From Bacteroidales bacterium UBA2295 (lineage in GTDB: Bacteria; Bacteroidota; Bacteroidia; Bacteroidales; Tenuifilaceae), in contig DDWD01000163.1 in assembly GCA_002345825.1 (NCBI GenBank), positions 1 to 47,268 on the forward strand: a stretch of 47,268 nt of DNA, written 5' to 3'. Below are positions 16,493 through 26,040 of this stretch, piece by piece; the first letter of the stretch is position 1, and every line of letters starts with the position of its first letter. Below the pieces are notes generated by a model. That model was not told the origin of the DNA. It did not search any database and saw only the letters and a list, made by a program, of their open reading frames with translations. Position numbers and translations under genes: made by a program.

Positions 16493-18904
16493 ATGATCAA
16501 AAATTACATTAAAACCGCTCTTAGGGCTATGTACCGCGACAAGTGGTATAGCCTAGTGAATATAGGCGGCCTTGCCATTGGAATGTGCGTTGCGCTTCTA
16601 CTTGGCTTGTACGTTCGGTATGAAATAAGCTTCGATAGGTTTCACAAAGATTATCAAAAAATTTACAGGCTGCACACCCATATAATAGAGGAAGGTTCCA
16701 AAGAGAAAAAATTACCAGTTAGCGTTTACGAAACGGGAGATGCACTAGCCGAAAACATTGCCGACATAGAGATGGTTACCAGGCTGTTTTTTTCCTCTAC
16801 GGATGAAGTAATGGTGAACAACGATGCAAAGAAATCTCAAAGCATTGTGTATACCGACACCACTTTCTTCCAGCTATTCAGCTTCAACATTCTGCATGGC
16901 AATAAGGTTAATCCGCTAGCCGAACCAAACAACATTGTAATATCTGAAGAAGTGGCTGAGGCCTGGTTTGGGAGCACCAACCCCATAGGCCAATCGGTTA
17001 ATATTTACACTTACGATATCGATACCATTAAGTTTAAGGTCTACAAAAAACCTCAGGCATTAACGGTTAGCGCGGTAATGCAAGATGCTCCAAAAAACTC
17101 GCAACTTCAACCTGCTGTAGTAACCAACTTCACAACAATGCCACAGGCATTCCTTAGGGCTAATGGGCTAGATTTTTTTACCTACATAAAAATCGCCAGA
17201 CCCATTGATGATGCTCTTCTCGATCGGATTGCAAAGGTTAATGCCGAAGAAATAGAATCGGGGTTTGGCAATACGCACCCTCAGGAGTATACCAGAACAC
17301 ACCTTATGCCGTTAGCCGACATTCATCTACACTCCGACTATCCGTTTGAGGCAGGCATTACCTCTAGCTTCTCCTTTGTGCTAACCCTAGGAATAGTAGC
17401 CGCATTGGTTTTAATAATTGCATCCATCAATTTCATCAATTTATCAACTGCCCGAGCCGACAACAGAAAGCGCGAGGTGGGAGTAAGAAAAGCTGTTGGA
17501 TCGAGCCGAAGGCTGATTATCACTCAGTTCATCAGCGAATCGGTAATAGCCTCATTGCTATCGTTACTGTTATCATTCATGCTACTAGAGCTAGCCATTG
17601 GGTCTTTCAATACCCTTATCAACACCCAGCTAACTCTCGATTACAAGCATAACGTAGGGCTATTCCTTTCGGTTGTTGCCTTGGCAATTGCTGTAGGCAT
17701 AATCGGTGGGCTATATCCATCAATCTACATCTCGCGATTTAAACCACTGGCCATTTTAAGAGGGCTAACCGAGAAAGGAAAACAAAACCCATTTATTAAA
17801 ACCTTACTCATAGTTTTTCAGTTTGGCATTGCATCCGTACTAATATTCGGGCTCATTGTAATAAACTCGCAGCTGCGGTTTATGAAAAAGAAAGATTTGG
17901 GTTTCAACAAGGAGAACGTAGTACTATTCTTTGGGCTAACTGAGAATTTGATTGCGTCATACGAGGTGCTAAGCAACGATATTAAGTCTATCCCAAATGT
18001 AGTATCAGTATCAGCGGCTCAGAGCTATCCGAGCGCTGGGCTTAGCGGAATGAACTTGGCATTAGAGGGGACTGACCCATCGAAGGCTTTTAGCGTAAAG
18101 GAACATCGAGTTCAGGACTACTACCTAGAAACCATGCAGATGCAGCTTGTTGAAGGGAGAGACTTTAGGCCCGATGCAGTGGCAGATAACGATGGGTATA
18201 TAATTAACGAAACTGCTGCCAAGATGCTTGGTGTTGAAAATCCGATTGGTGAACGCGTAATGATGTGGAAGCGACCGGGTAAAATCATTGGGGTTATCAA
18301 GAACTACCATTTCGCCTCGCTAAGGAATAATATCGAGCCGCTGGTTATATCGAGGTACAACCCTAGAATGGGGAACCTTACCATAAGGGTTGACGAGACC
18401 AATAAGGCACAAACCGTTGAGCAAATTATTAGCATAATCAAAAAACACGAACCTAATTACAACCCATCGTACTCATACCTTGAGGATATCCTAGCAAAAC
18501 AGTACGGTTCGGAAGAGCGAACCTTTAATCTGATTATGTCGGCATCACTAATTGCGCTAATTTTATCGATGATAGGGCTTTATGCGCTATCGGCATACTC
18601 GCTGGCAAATAGAACCAAGGAGCTGGGGGTTCGAAAAATTCTGGGCGCATCGCTTTCGACCCTGCTTAAGCTACTCCTGGCCGATACAACTAAGTGGGTG
18701 CTGTTGGCCAGCATTATTGCGCTACCTGCTGGATGGTATTTTGCTAAAGATTGGCTGGCCGATTTTGCATTCAGAATCGATATAGAACCCTGGGTTTTCA
18801 TTTCAACAATATTAATAACCTATACCATTGCGTTGCTCACCGTTGCCGGACAGGTTCTGCATGCAGCTAGAACCAATCCTGTGGAAACACTACGTTACGA
18901 ATAA
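16493..18904 (+). CDS. FtsX/MacB-type ABC transporter permease
   Basis: This 803-aa membrane protein starts at the ATG at 16493 with MIKNYIKTALRAMYRDKW; an upstream GTG at 16451 would add 14 residues before the conserved beginning. Topology is one N-terminal helix (about 25-45), a large MacB-type periplasmic domain (about 50-275), three helices (about 285-430; FINLSTARADNRKREVGVRKAVG), a second TM plus periplasmic domain (about 440-670), and three C-terminal helices (RTKELGVRKILGASLSTLL). It is thus a duplicated FtsX unit, as in many Bacteroidota permeases. No ATPase is encoded nearby. It lies 33 bases before a paralogue and is probably co-transcribed with it. Substrate unknown; lipoprotein, peptide or drug export are possibilities. 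Confidence 0.87.
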   Translation: MIKNYIKTALRAMYRDKWYSLVNIGGLAIGMCVALLLGLYVRYEISFDRFHKDYQKIYRLHTHIIEEGSKEKKLPVSVYETGDALAENIADIEMVTRLFFSSTDEVMVNNDAKKSQSIVYTDTTFFQLFSFNILHGNKVNPLAEPNNIVISEEVAEAWFGSTNPIGQSVNIYTYDIDTIKFKVYKKPQALTVSAVMQDAPKNSQLQPAVVTNFTTMPQAFLRANGLDFFTYIKIARPIDDALLDRIAKVNAEEIESGFGNTHPQEYTRTHLMPLADIHLHSDYPFEAGITSSFSFVLTLGIVAALVLIIASINFINLSTARADNRKREVGVRKAVGSSRRLIITQFISESVIASLLSLLLSFMLLELAIGSFNTLINTQLTLDYKHNVGLFLSVVALAIAVGIIGGLYPSIYISRFKPLAILRGLTEKGKQNPFIKTLLIVFQFGIASVLIFGLIVINSQLRFMKKKDLGFNKENVVLFFGLTENLIASYEVLSNDIKSIPNVVSVSAAQSYPSAGLSGMNLALEGTDPSKAFSVKEHRVQDYYLETMQMQLVEGRDFRPDAVADNDGYIINETAAKMLGVENPIGERVMMWKRPGKIIGVIKNYHFASLRNNIEPLVISRYNPRMGNLTIRVDETNKAQTVEQIISIIKKHEPNYNPSYSYLEDILAKQYGSEERTFNLIMSASLIALILSMIGLYALSAYSLANRTKELGVRKILGASLSTLLKLLLADTTKWVLLASIIALPAGWYFAKDWLADFAFRIDIEPWVFISTILITYTIALLTVAGQVLHAARTNPVETLRYE

Positions 18905-18937
18905 TGAATATCAAAAAAAGCATAAAAACTAGAAGCT

Positions 18938-21292
18938 ATGATTAAGAACTATTTAATATCCGCGTTGCGTAACATCAAAAGGCATAAGGTGTTTTCGGCA
19001 ATCAACATTCTGGGGCTAGCAGGCAGCATGGCCGTGTTCATCCTAATAACGGTTTACGTAAGGTTAATTGCTGGTACCGATAAGTTTCACGAGAATCATC
19101 AGCGAATTTTCCGACTCGAACGGGAACAGGTGCACAACATGGCTGCGCCCATAGGGCCATACCTGAAGGAGCAATTCCCAGAGGTAGAGGCATACGTGAG
19201 GTCGTCCAAGAATCAGTACAGCAGTAATCTTTTTATGCATAACAACAAAACCATTAGGATTGAAAACCTATGGCTTGTTGACTCTACCTTTCTCGATGCT
19301 TTCTCATTCCCGCTTAAGGTTGGCGATCCCAAGCAGGTTCTGTCCAACCCCGAAAGCATAGTGCTTTCAGAATCAACAGCCAAACGATTTTTTGGCAGCG
19401 AAAACCCCATAGGGCAATCTATTACCAGTGAGAATAGGTTTAATCTTCAGGTAACCGGAGTGATGGAAGACTTCCCTACCAACTCTAGCATCCAAGCCGA
19501 CGCCATAGTTCCCTTTGATCTATACAAGATTATGCGCAACAATCCCAAGGCGCTCGACAACTTTTACCAATGGAATTACAACACCCTACTGCTCATGAAG
19601 CCTGGGGTAGATATTGAGTCTTTTAAGGAAAAAATTAATGCCGATTTAAACGTATTTATCCGCAAAAACATTGAATTACCAAAGGACGAGAAGATTGAGT
19701 TCATACTGACCCCATTAACCGATATTTACTTTAACACCTACAAGAATGATGATGACTTTAGGCACGGGAGTAGGTCGAACATTACCATAGCCATTGGGGT
19801 TTCGCTAATCATCCTACTACTGGCCATAATCAATTTCACCAACCTTAGCACTGCGCAGGCAACCTATCGAACCAAGGAAATTGGCATCCGCAAAACGATT
19901 GGCGCAAGTAAAAGCTCATTGGTAAAACAGCACCTTCTCGAGAGTATTCTTACTGCTTACATCTCCACATTTATTGCGATAATACTGGTAGAACAACTAA
20001 TTCATCTATTCTCATCGCTTGTAAATATTAGCCTTAGCTTCGATATGTTCGACAGTGTAAATATCGCCATAGTTATAGTTGGCCCTTTGCTTCTAGGACT
20101 AATGGCCGGGAGTTACCCCGCATTCCATATCAGCACCTTTAGCCCAAATGCCATTCTTTCTGGCGCAAAAACGGGAGGACAAAAAGGAGAGAACTTTAGA
20201 AAGATATTGATATCAACTCAGTTTGCAGCTTCAGTAATTCTAATAGCATTTACGCTGCATGTAAACCGACAGGTGAATCACCTTAACAACCGTGACCTGG
20301 GTATAGAGAGGGAAAATAAGCTGTTTTTAGAGACCTCTTCGGAGATGCGAAGTAACCGGGAGGCATTCATACACGATATACAGGCAAACCCGATAATAAA
20401 ATCGGCCTCATTCCACGCCTCCCCTATTGGTAATTTCAACGAAGGGTGGAATATGAGCCATAACGGACAGGATGTTAGCTTTAACATTCAACTTGCCGAT
20501 TCCACATACTTCAAAACGCTAGGCATAAAACTCCTAGAAGGAAGATCTTTCAAAAACCATGAACCCACCGATTCGGTATACGAAGCCGTAATAAACAAAC
20601 GATCGGTTGACCTATACCAGTGGGAAAATCCCATTGGAACAACCATCCCCTTTATGCATAATATAAAGCTCAGGATAGTGGGGGTAGTTAACGATTTTCA
20701 CTTCGAATCGCTTCATAAGCCTATAGAACCCTTAATGATTGTCAATAGAGCTTCGCGGCAGCTGCTAACCATCAGCTACCAAGCAGGGCAAACGCAGAAA
20801 ACGATCCGACTGGTTGAAGAAATCTGGAATAAATACGCCCCCAACACCCCATTAACATACAACATACTATCCGACGACCTTACCAAACTTTACGCTGAGG
20901 AAGCTAGGCTTAAGAGGCTTTTCCAAGGATTTACCCTAGTTGCAATCTTTATTGCCTGCATAGGGCTATTTGGATTAGCGGCCTTTAGCATCAACAAAAA
21001 GATAAGAGAGATTGGTATCAGAAAGGTGTTGGGATCAACCAGCATTGGGGTTGTAGGTTTGTTGAGCTGGCATTTTCTTAGGCTTATCATCATCTCAACC
21101 CTAGTAGCAATACCCATATCGTGGTGGCTCATCGGCAAATGGATGCACAACTTCATAGTCTCGGCTGGTCACTCCTTTTTACTGTACACTGGTTCAGCAT
21201 TGCTGGTGATGATGGTAGCCATGGCAACCATAATTTACCATGCAGTAAAAGCAGCCAACACCAACCCTGCCAGTGTACTTAAATACGAATAG
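18938..21292 (+). CDS. FtsX/MacB-type ABC transporter permease, paralogue of the preceding gene
   Basis: The 784-aa protein has the same architecture: MIKNYLISALRNIKRHK start, one helix, MacB-like periplasmic domain, three helices with NFTNLSTAQATYRTKEIGIR, a second periplasmic domain (about 470-660) and three terminal helices with KIREIGIRKVLGSTSIG. It is clearly paralogous to its neighbour but only moderately similar, so the duplication is old. The pair could form a heterodimeric permease needing an ATPase encoded elsewhere. I saw no clear terminator downstream; the short gap to the convergent symporter (21293-21402) contains only a repeated tctgcgttatctgcgtt phrase. Confidence 0.87.
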   Translation: MIKNYLISALRNIKRHKVFSAINILGLAGSMAVFILITVYVRLIAGTDKFHENHQRIFRLEREQVHNMAAPIGPYLKEQFPEVEAYVRSSKNQYSSNLFMHNNKTIRIENLWLVDSTFLDAFSFPLKVGDPKQVLSNPESIVLSESTAKRFFGSENPIGQSITSENRFNLQVTGVMEDFPTNSSIQADAIVPFDLYKIMRNNPKALDNFYQWNYNTLLLMKPGVDIESFKEKINADLNVFIRKNIELPKDEKIEFILTPLTDIYFNTYKNDDDFRHGSRSNITIAIGVSLIILLLAIINFTNLSTAQATYRTKEIGIRKTIGASKSSLVKQHLLESILTAYISTFIAIILVEQLIHLFSSLVNISLSFDMFDSVNIAIVIVGPLLLGLMAGSYPAFHISTFSPNAILSGAKTGGQKGENFRKILISTQFAASVILIAFTLHVNRQVNHLNNRDLGIERENKLFLETSSEMRSNREAFIHDIQANPIIKSASFHASPIGNFNEGWNMSHNGQDVSFNIQLADSTYFKTLGIKLLEGRSFKNHEPTDSVYEAVINKRSVDLYQWENPIGTTIPFMHNIKLRIVGVVNDFHFESLHKPIEPLMIVNRASRQLLTISYQAGQTQKTIRLVEEIWNKYAPNTPLTYNILSDDLTKLYAEEARLKRLFQGFTLVAIFIACIGLFGLAAFSINKKIREIGIRKVLGSTSIGVVGLLSWHFLRLIIISTLVAIPISWWLIGKWMHNFIVSAGHSFLLYTGSALLVMMVAMATIIYHAVKAANTNPASVLKYE

Positions 21293-21402
21293 AATATGGA
21301 ATGCGGATTATGCAGAACAGCAGATGTTCGCTGGGTATTATTACTTTTTATCTGCGTAAATCCAAAAAATCTGCGTTATCTGCGTTCAATCTTTCAATGG
21401 AC

Positions 21403-22716
21403 TCACTCTGCATCCTCAATCATACCGGGCGTGTAGTCAATCTCGCGCTCGGTTTTGGCTACTATGGTCGATATCATGGCATCGCCAGTTACGTTGAGCA
21501 CGGTGCGGAGCATATCGAGCGGACGGTCGATGGCCAGTATTAAAGCCAAACCCTCAACGGGTAGCCCCACAGCGTTAAGCACAATGATTAGCATAACCAT
21601 ACCTGCACCGGGCACACCAGCTGAGCCTATGGAAGCAAGGGTTGCCGTAAGAATAATGGTGAGCTGTTGACCAAGGGTGAGGTCGATACCAAAGACCTGC
21701 GCAATAAACACAGCCGCCACAGCTTGGTACAAGCTGGTTCCATCCATATTTATGGTTACTCCAATGGGCAACACAAAGCTGGCCACATCGTTGCTAACGC
21801 CTAGGCCCTTCTCAACCTGCTCCATGGTAACCGGAAGGGTTGCTGCGCTGGAACTGGTTGAAAACGCAACTAGCTGAACCGGGAACATGGTTTTATAGAA
21901 ATCGGCAAAGCGAATACCAGCAAATAGCCTTAGGAAAAGGGGATAAATAACCAGAGCCATAAACAGCAGGCCACCAATCACTACAAGGGCATAAAGGCCA
22001 AGGGTGGCAAACAGGTGAAGCGAATCGGAAACATTGTCGCCCGAAAAATCGACAATCAGGCCGGCCAACAAGGCCATCACCCCAATGGGGGCAAACTGCA
22101 TTATAAAATCAATAATTTTAAGGATTACATCGTTCAGCCCCGACACAAAATCCTTAACCACATCAACCTTGGAGTTTTTGAGGATAACCAGCGCCAAACC
22201 AAAAAGTAAGGCAAAGAATATTACCTGCAGCATATTGGTATTGTCCGATGCCGCACCAACAATATTCTCGGGCACTATATCGACCAAGAATTGTAGAGGC
22301 CCATCCGATTTGATATTATCAACGGCAATTTTCCTACCTTCTATGTCCTGGGCATACTTCTGCAGTAGCTCAACTCTTTTTTCTTCGGGGAACGATTCGC
22401 CAGGCTTAATTACATTTACCAGCACTAGCCCCATGGTAATGGCTATAACTGTGGTAACCAAATAGTACGATATGGTTTTAAGCCCAATGCGCGACAGCTT
22501 AGTGATATCGGAAAGACCGGAAACGCCAGTAACCAGCGAAGCAAAAATCAGCGGCATGGCCACCAGCTTCAGCAGGTTGAGAAACATAATGCCAAAAGGT
22601 TTCACCCAATCGTTAACAATCCATCCAATGCCAAGGGATACTGCCAAAATACCAACCACAACACCCACCAGCATTCCGATAAGAATCTTTGCCCAAAGAG
22701 GTAATCTGCTCCACAT
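21403..22716 (-). CDS. Dicarboxylate/amino acid:cation symporter (DAACS family)
   Basis: This inner-membrane symporter couples uptake of C4-dicarboxylates or acidic amino acids to H+ or Na+. At 437 aa it has the family length. Signatures are the serine-rich hairpin STSSSAATLPVTM, the NMDGTSLYQAVAAVF motif of TM7, the HP2 segment GSAGVPGAGMVML, and DRPLDMLRTVLNVTGD near the C-terminus. The ATG at 22716 begins MWSRLPLWAKIL, a typical first helix. It is monocistronic and convergent with the permease operon. Glutamate and aspartate versus dicarboxylate specificity cannot be settled by eye. Confidence 0.92.
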   Translation of the reverse strand: MWSRLPLWAKILIGMLVGVVVGILAVSLGIGWIVNDWVKPFGIMFLNLLKLVAMPLIFASLVTGVSGLSDITKLSRIGLKTISYYLVTTVIAITMGLVLVNVIKPGESFPEEKRVELLQKYAQDIEGRKIAVDNIKSDGPLQFLVDIVPENIVGAASDNTNMLQVIFFALLFGLALVILKNSKVDVVKDFVSGLNDVILKIIDFIMQFAPIGVMALLAGLIVDFSGDNVSDSLHLFATLGLYALVVIGGLLFMALVIYPLFLRLFAGIRFADFYKTMFPVQLVAFSTSSSAATLPVTMEQVEKGLGVSNDVASFVLPIGVTINMDGTSLYQAVAAVFIAQVFGIDLTLGQQLTIILTATLASIGSAGVPGAGMVMLIIVLNAVGLPVEGLALILAIDRPLDMLRTVLNVTGDAMISTIVAKTEREIDYTPGMIEDAE

Positions 22717-22735
22717 AGAATAATTTTTTAATGGT

Positions 22736-22743
22736 CAAATATA
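22736..22743 (-). promoter_or_regulatory. Putative -7 box of the symporter gene
   Basis: The minus strand reads TATATTTG, 20 bases before the ATG at 22716, predicting a very short leader. The -33 element is not obvious. Confidence 0.45.
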
Positions 22744-22806
22744 TTGATTTTGATGCTGAATTGGAATAAAAGCTTAGGCATTGGGTTCATATTTAGGTAG
22801 ACGGCA

Positions 22807-22832
22807 TAAAAAAAGCCGGCAAAAGCCGGCCC
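22807..22832 (-). terminator. Rho-independent terminator of slyD
   Basis: On the minus strand this reads GCCGGC, a TTTT loop, GCCGGC, and then seven T residues. It lies about 25 bases past the slyD stop. Confidence 0.92.
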
Positions 22833-22855
22833 TTACATTAGTCGTAAAGTATTCG

Positions 22856-23392
22856 TTAGCAGTCGCAACCACTATCGCAACCGCCATTACAATCGTGGCC
22901 GTTTTCTTGATTTGGGTTATGCACATGCCCATGGTTAATCTCCTCGGCAGAAGCATCGCGAACCTGCTCAACCTTACCGATGAAGTGAAGATCCTGACCA
23001 GCCAAGGGGTGGTTAAAGTCCATTACCACATGGTCATCTTTCACGTCAACAACCAAACCGTTAAGCTGGTTGCCCTCCTGATCGACCATAGGAAGGCGTG
23101 CGCCAACCTGAAGTAGTCCCTCGTCAACCTTACCATCGCGCTCAAATATATTGAGGGGCAATTTTAGGATATACTCACTCATAACCTCACCATATGCCTG
23201 ATCGGCAGGGATAGAAAAGTCGAAGCTATCACCAGCTTTCATATCCTTAATATTATTCTCGAATGATTGGATTAGCGTGCCATTTCCGTAGATAAACTGC
23301 ATTGGGTTTTCCACCTCAGCCCTATCAACAATTTCACCATCCACTTTTAGCTCGTAGCTAACTGATACAACCTTGTCTTTTGAAACGTTCAT
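22856..23392 (-). CDS. slyD: FKBP-type peptidyl-prolyl isomerase, SlyD-like
   Basis: SlyD is a cytoplasmic prolyl isomerase and chaperone that also binds nickel and other metals. The 178-aa protein has the FKBP half-domains (VSVSYELKVDGEIVDR, FIYGNGTLIQSFENNI) interrupted by the insert-in-flap domain (about 70-128), then DFNHPLAGQDLHFIGKV, the diagnostic SlyD segment. The tail is rich in His and Cys (GHVHNP, CNGGCDSGCDC), which fits metal binding. The ATG at 23392 starts at the conserved first beta strand. It is a single gene with its own terminator. Confidence 0.93.
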   Translation of the reverse strand: MNVSKDKVVSVSYELKVDGEIVDRAEVENPMQFIYGNGTLIQSFENNIKDMKAGDSFDFSIPADQAYGEVMSEYILKLPLNIFERDGKVDEGLLQVGARLPMVDQEGNQLNGLVVDVKDDHVVMDFNHPLAGQDLHFIGKVEQVRDASAEEINHGHVHNPNQENGHDCNGGCDSGCDC

Positions 23393-23815
23393 GAAACTCT
23401 ATTTATTGAATTAATAATTTGCTGAGAAAACTATCTCGGCTCAAAGAAACGGCAATAAATTTAGAATACCAAAACTGGGTAGCTGATAATTATCACATTT
23501 AAAGCATTATCGGCTTTGTTACAAATAATTTAATATTAGCGAAATAAAGCTTTAACCCCATATGGCTGAGCTCTGCTTGAGCACCTAAACCATAATCGAA
23601 TAATTTAATTTTTAACACTTTACAACACACCCATAGCATTTTACAATACACCTGTCCCATTGGTCACTTAAATTCGCACAAAAAATTCAAGTTATCCTTT
23701 GGGCCACAAAAACAGCCTATCAAGAACAAAAAAAATCTGCCTACACCAGCGTAGTGGCATAGGCAGTAATCAATTGTTATTGCTGTAATACTAATGATGC
23801 AAACTATAGTAAAAC
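23393..23815. other. AT-rich intergenic interval
   Basis: No convincing gene lies here. The only structure I can support is the terminator at 23728-23766. The slyD promoter must lie at the left end, but I see no TAnnTTTG match on the minus strand. Confidence 0.6.
23728..23766 (-). terminator. Terminator of the BlaI/M56 operon
   Basis: CTGCCTA (23737-23743) pairs with TAGGCAG (23760-23766). On the minus strand the stem is followed by a T-rich run (ATTTTTTTTG). It sits about 50 bases past the M56 stop at 23816. Confidence 0.8.
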
Positions 23816-25594
23816 TTATTTCTGGCTTTTATCGGTTTGGCCTTCCAGCTCCTTAAGTTTTTTCTCAAGCTCTGCCTGCTTATTTAACAGCTCCTTATTT
23901 TGCATTTCAAGTCTTTCTGTTCGAGCATTATTGCTGTCTGATTTAAGAGGTGCATTTGCCGAATCGGAAGCAGCTTGGCTAATTGAGCTAAAAGCCGAGA
24001 ACACGCCTTGTAGTGCAGCAGATACAATTCCTTCAACATCAAGGTTTTCAACAACAACTGAGGCCACATCCATTCCCGTTTTAGCTGCACTAACAGATGC
24101 TTCAATAATTGCGGAATCAACCCCCTCAGCAGCCATTGCTTGTCGCATCTCAATTTCCATCTCCTTGCGAGCCTCTTGGATTTCGCGAGCGGCTTCTTTC
24201 ATCTCCCTATTTATCTCTCCCTTTTCAACCTCATCGAACGCCCTGCCAACCTCTACTGAAGCTTCTTGCATTGCTTTTGCTACTTCTTGCATAGCTTCCT
24301 TAACAATTTCATTTACATCGATTTCTTTAAGGCTTTGGTTAATCTCATACATCATTTGAGCCGACAACAGCGTGTCAGTTTCAGACATTGCCACCTCAAC
24401 CGCTTTCTCAATTGCCTGGACCTGTTCGGGTTGAAGTTTATCGACACTTGTTAACGTAACCTTCACCAAGCTATCGCGATTTTGCACTGACTGCTGTTGC
24501 ATAGGTGAGTTGCTATGTAGAGCTGTTGAGTGCTCTACACTTGGGCTCGATGTGAACGATGCCAGCATTAGGCCTCCCGCTATTATAGTTGCGGCTATTA
24601 TTCCTTCGCTAAAATTTGTTTTCATAGCAATCTCTTTTTGTAATCGTTTAATTCTTTGTAATACAGAACCTTTACCACCAGAAAAGGCCACTGCTAAATT
24701 TGTTTGCTCAACTTGTTTAATCTGCATTGCTGCAAGGGTTTTTATATACTCAGTTTTATTGCCTATTGCGTCAACAGCAATATTGTCGCAACTATTTTCA
24801 CGTTCGGCTCGGATTTGAGATGAAATTATCCAAACCGCAGGATGGAAGAAAAACAACATTTCAACAATTGATTGTATTACATTTAGCAGGTAATCGTTTC
24901 GCATGATATGGGCCAGTTCATGGGCAACTATTGCCTCAAACTCGCTTGGCGTTAGCCCAGTTACAGCGCTTACAGGCAGCAGTATCACAGGTTTTATTAC
25001 ACCCAAAGTAACTGGCACTTTAGTTAGGGGCGAAAAAAACGACTCAACCCTACGCTTAACGCCTAGCTTTTGCGAAAGTGTTTTTAGTATTAAATACCAT
25101 TCGTCGGTTATTGGGGTTAGCTTATGTGAACGTAGCCTACGAGTATAAGCTAGGCCTCCAACAAATCTAATGAGCATTATCATGATGCCAATTAACCACA
25201 CAATGCAAATAGAGTTGAAATGCCTTATGAAGAAGGCGCGAACTTTCAGGGTGGTTTGGTCTATTCCCTGTATCGGGTTGCTAACCGAGCCATTAGCCGA
25301 GGCCTTAAGTATACTTCTGAACTGGCTGGGGTTATTGATTATTTGTGCCTTAAGAGCTTGCTTCTCGGCTGCATACCTATACGATTTTACAAAGGTTACC
25401 CCAGCCCAAACAGTTATTCCCATAAGCGCAACAAACGATATGAAGTACTTAATCTGGGCACTTTTTGTTTTTATGGCAAACAGAATGATTAGCAGCAAAA
25501 TGGCCACAATGGTACCCTGCCAAAGCGAATGAATTAGCATCCACCCTAAGGCTTCGGTAAACTCGACTGAAAATATTGATAATCTGGCAATCAT
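23816..25594 (-). CDS. BlaR1/MecR1-type M56 membrane metallopeptidase with a helical C-terminal domain
   Basis: M56 proteins are membrane zinc proteases that cleave their partner BlaI repressor when a signal is sensed. This 592-aa protein has N-terminal hydrophobic helices (LGWMLIHSLWQG, IVAILLLIILFAI, SICIVWLIGIMIMLI), the protease core with HELAHIMRND at about residue 226 and downstream ENSCDNIAV, and a last helix (GIIAATIIAGGLMLASF). The C-terminal 220 residues are not the penicillin-binding sensor of true BlaR1 but a Glu/Ala/Lys-rich helical segment (IVKEAMQEVAKAMQEA, EMKEAAREIQEARKEMEIE) ending in a coiled coil (ELLNKQAELEKKLKELE). So it is not evidence of beta-lactam sensing. The start overlaps the blaI stop by 4 bases (ATGA), showing translational coupling. 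Confidence 0.92.
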   Translation of the reverse strand: MIARLSIFSVEFTEALGWMLIHSLWQGTIVAILLLIILFAIKTKSAQIKYFISFVALMGITVWAGVTFVKSYRYAAEKQALKAQIINNPSQFRSILKASANGSVSNPIQGIDQTTLKVRAFFIRHFNSICIVWLIGIMIMLIRFVGGLAYTRRLRSHKLTPITDEWYLILKTLSQKLGVKRRVESFFSPLTKVPVTLGVIKPVILLPVSAVTGLTPSEFEAIVAHELAHIMRNDYLLNVIQSIVEMLFFFHPAVWIISSQIRAERENSCDNIAVDAIGNKTEYIKTLAAMQIKQVEQTNLAVAFSGGKGSVLQRIKRLQKEIAMKTNFSEGIIAATIIAGGLMLASFTSSPSVEHSTALHSNSPMQQQSVQNRDSLVKVTLTSVDKLQPEQVQAIEKAVEVAMSETDTLLSAQMMYEINQSLKEIDVNEIVKEAMQEVAKAMQEASVEVGRAFDEVEKGEINREMKEAAREIQEARKEMEIEMRQAMAAEGVDSAIIEASVSAAKTGMDVASVVVENLDVEGIVSAALQGVFSAFSSISQAASDSANAPLKSDSNNARTERLEMQNKELLNKQAELEKKLKELEGQTDKSQK

Positions 25595-25980
25595 AGCTGT
25601 GGGGTATTATCAATGTTATCTATAATGCGCTTTATCTCCTCCAGCTCTTTTCGGCTGGTCTTTATGTTACCCAATAACTGCATTAGCAAACCAGAGGCTG
25701 AACCTGCAAATGTGGTGTCGAGAAATCGGTCTAGCAGTTTACCCCGGGTTTCTTCTTGCTGAGTGCTTGAGTAGTACAAGTGGTTTTTGCCGTTTGGCTC
25801 TCTGCGTAAAAATCCTTTGGCAGTCATATTCTGCATAATTTTCAGCGCCGTGGTATATCCAACATCTTTGCTTTGCGCCAACTTTTCATGGATTTCTTTT
25901 ACTGTGAGCGGTTCCTTATCCCATAGGATATTTAGTATTTCTAGTTCGGCCGCAGTGGGCATGGTCTTGTTTTTTTCCAT
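25591..25980 (-). CDS. BlaI/MecI-type transcriptional repressor
   Basis: This 129-aa winged-helix protein matches the BlaI/MecI family in length and layout: AAELEILNILWDKEPLTVKEIHEKL, the recognition helix region GYTTALKIMQNMTAKGFL, and a C-terminal dimerisation helix. Family members bind palindromic operators as dimers and are inactivated by cleavage by the M56 partner. It is first gene of the operon, with the M56 gene overlapping its stop. Two matching palindromes flank its own promoter (25993-26032), so autorepression is very likely. The regulon beyond its own operon is unknown. Confidence 0.94.
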   Translation of the reverse strand: MEKNKTMPTAAELEILNILWDKEPLTVKEIHEKLAQSKDVGYTTALKIMQNMTAKGFLRREPNGKNHLYYSSTQQEETRGKLLDRFLDTTFAGSASGLLMQLLGNIKTSRKELEEIKRIIDNIDNTPQL

Positions 25981-25992
25981 ATGCTACTTTGT

Positions 25993-26040
25993 TACGACAT
26001 TTATCGTACAAATGTATACGACAACTGTCGTACTTCCAAA
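25993..26040 (-). promoter_or_regulatory. Promoter of the BlaI/M56 operon with two BlaI-type operators
   Basis: Operator 1 is TACGACATTTATCGTA (25993-26008) and operator 2 is TACGACAACTGTCGTA (26017-26032), centres 24 bp apart. On the minus strand TACATTTG (26016-26009), an exact TAnnTTTG box, lies precisely between them. TTTGG at 26040-26036 gives a TTG -33 element with 20-bp spacing, and operator 2 fills that spacer. A repressor on either site would block the polymerase. The operators differ from the staphylococcal TACA/TGTA site but have the same dyad design. Confidence 0.88.

Noticed and set aside
23816..25980. A beta-lactam resistance regulator pair
   Set aside because: The M56 protein lacks the penicillin-binding sensor domain and no beta-lactamase or PBP2a-like gene is nearby.
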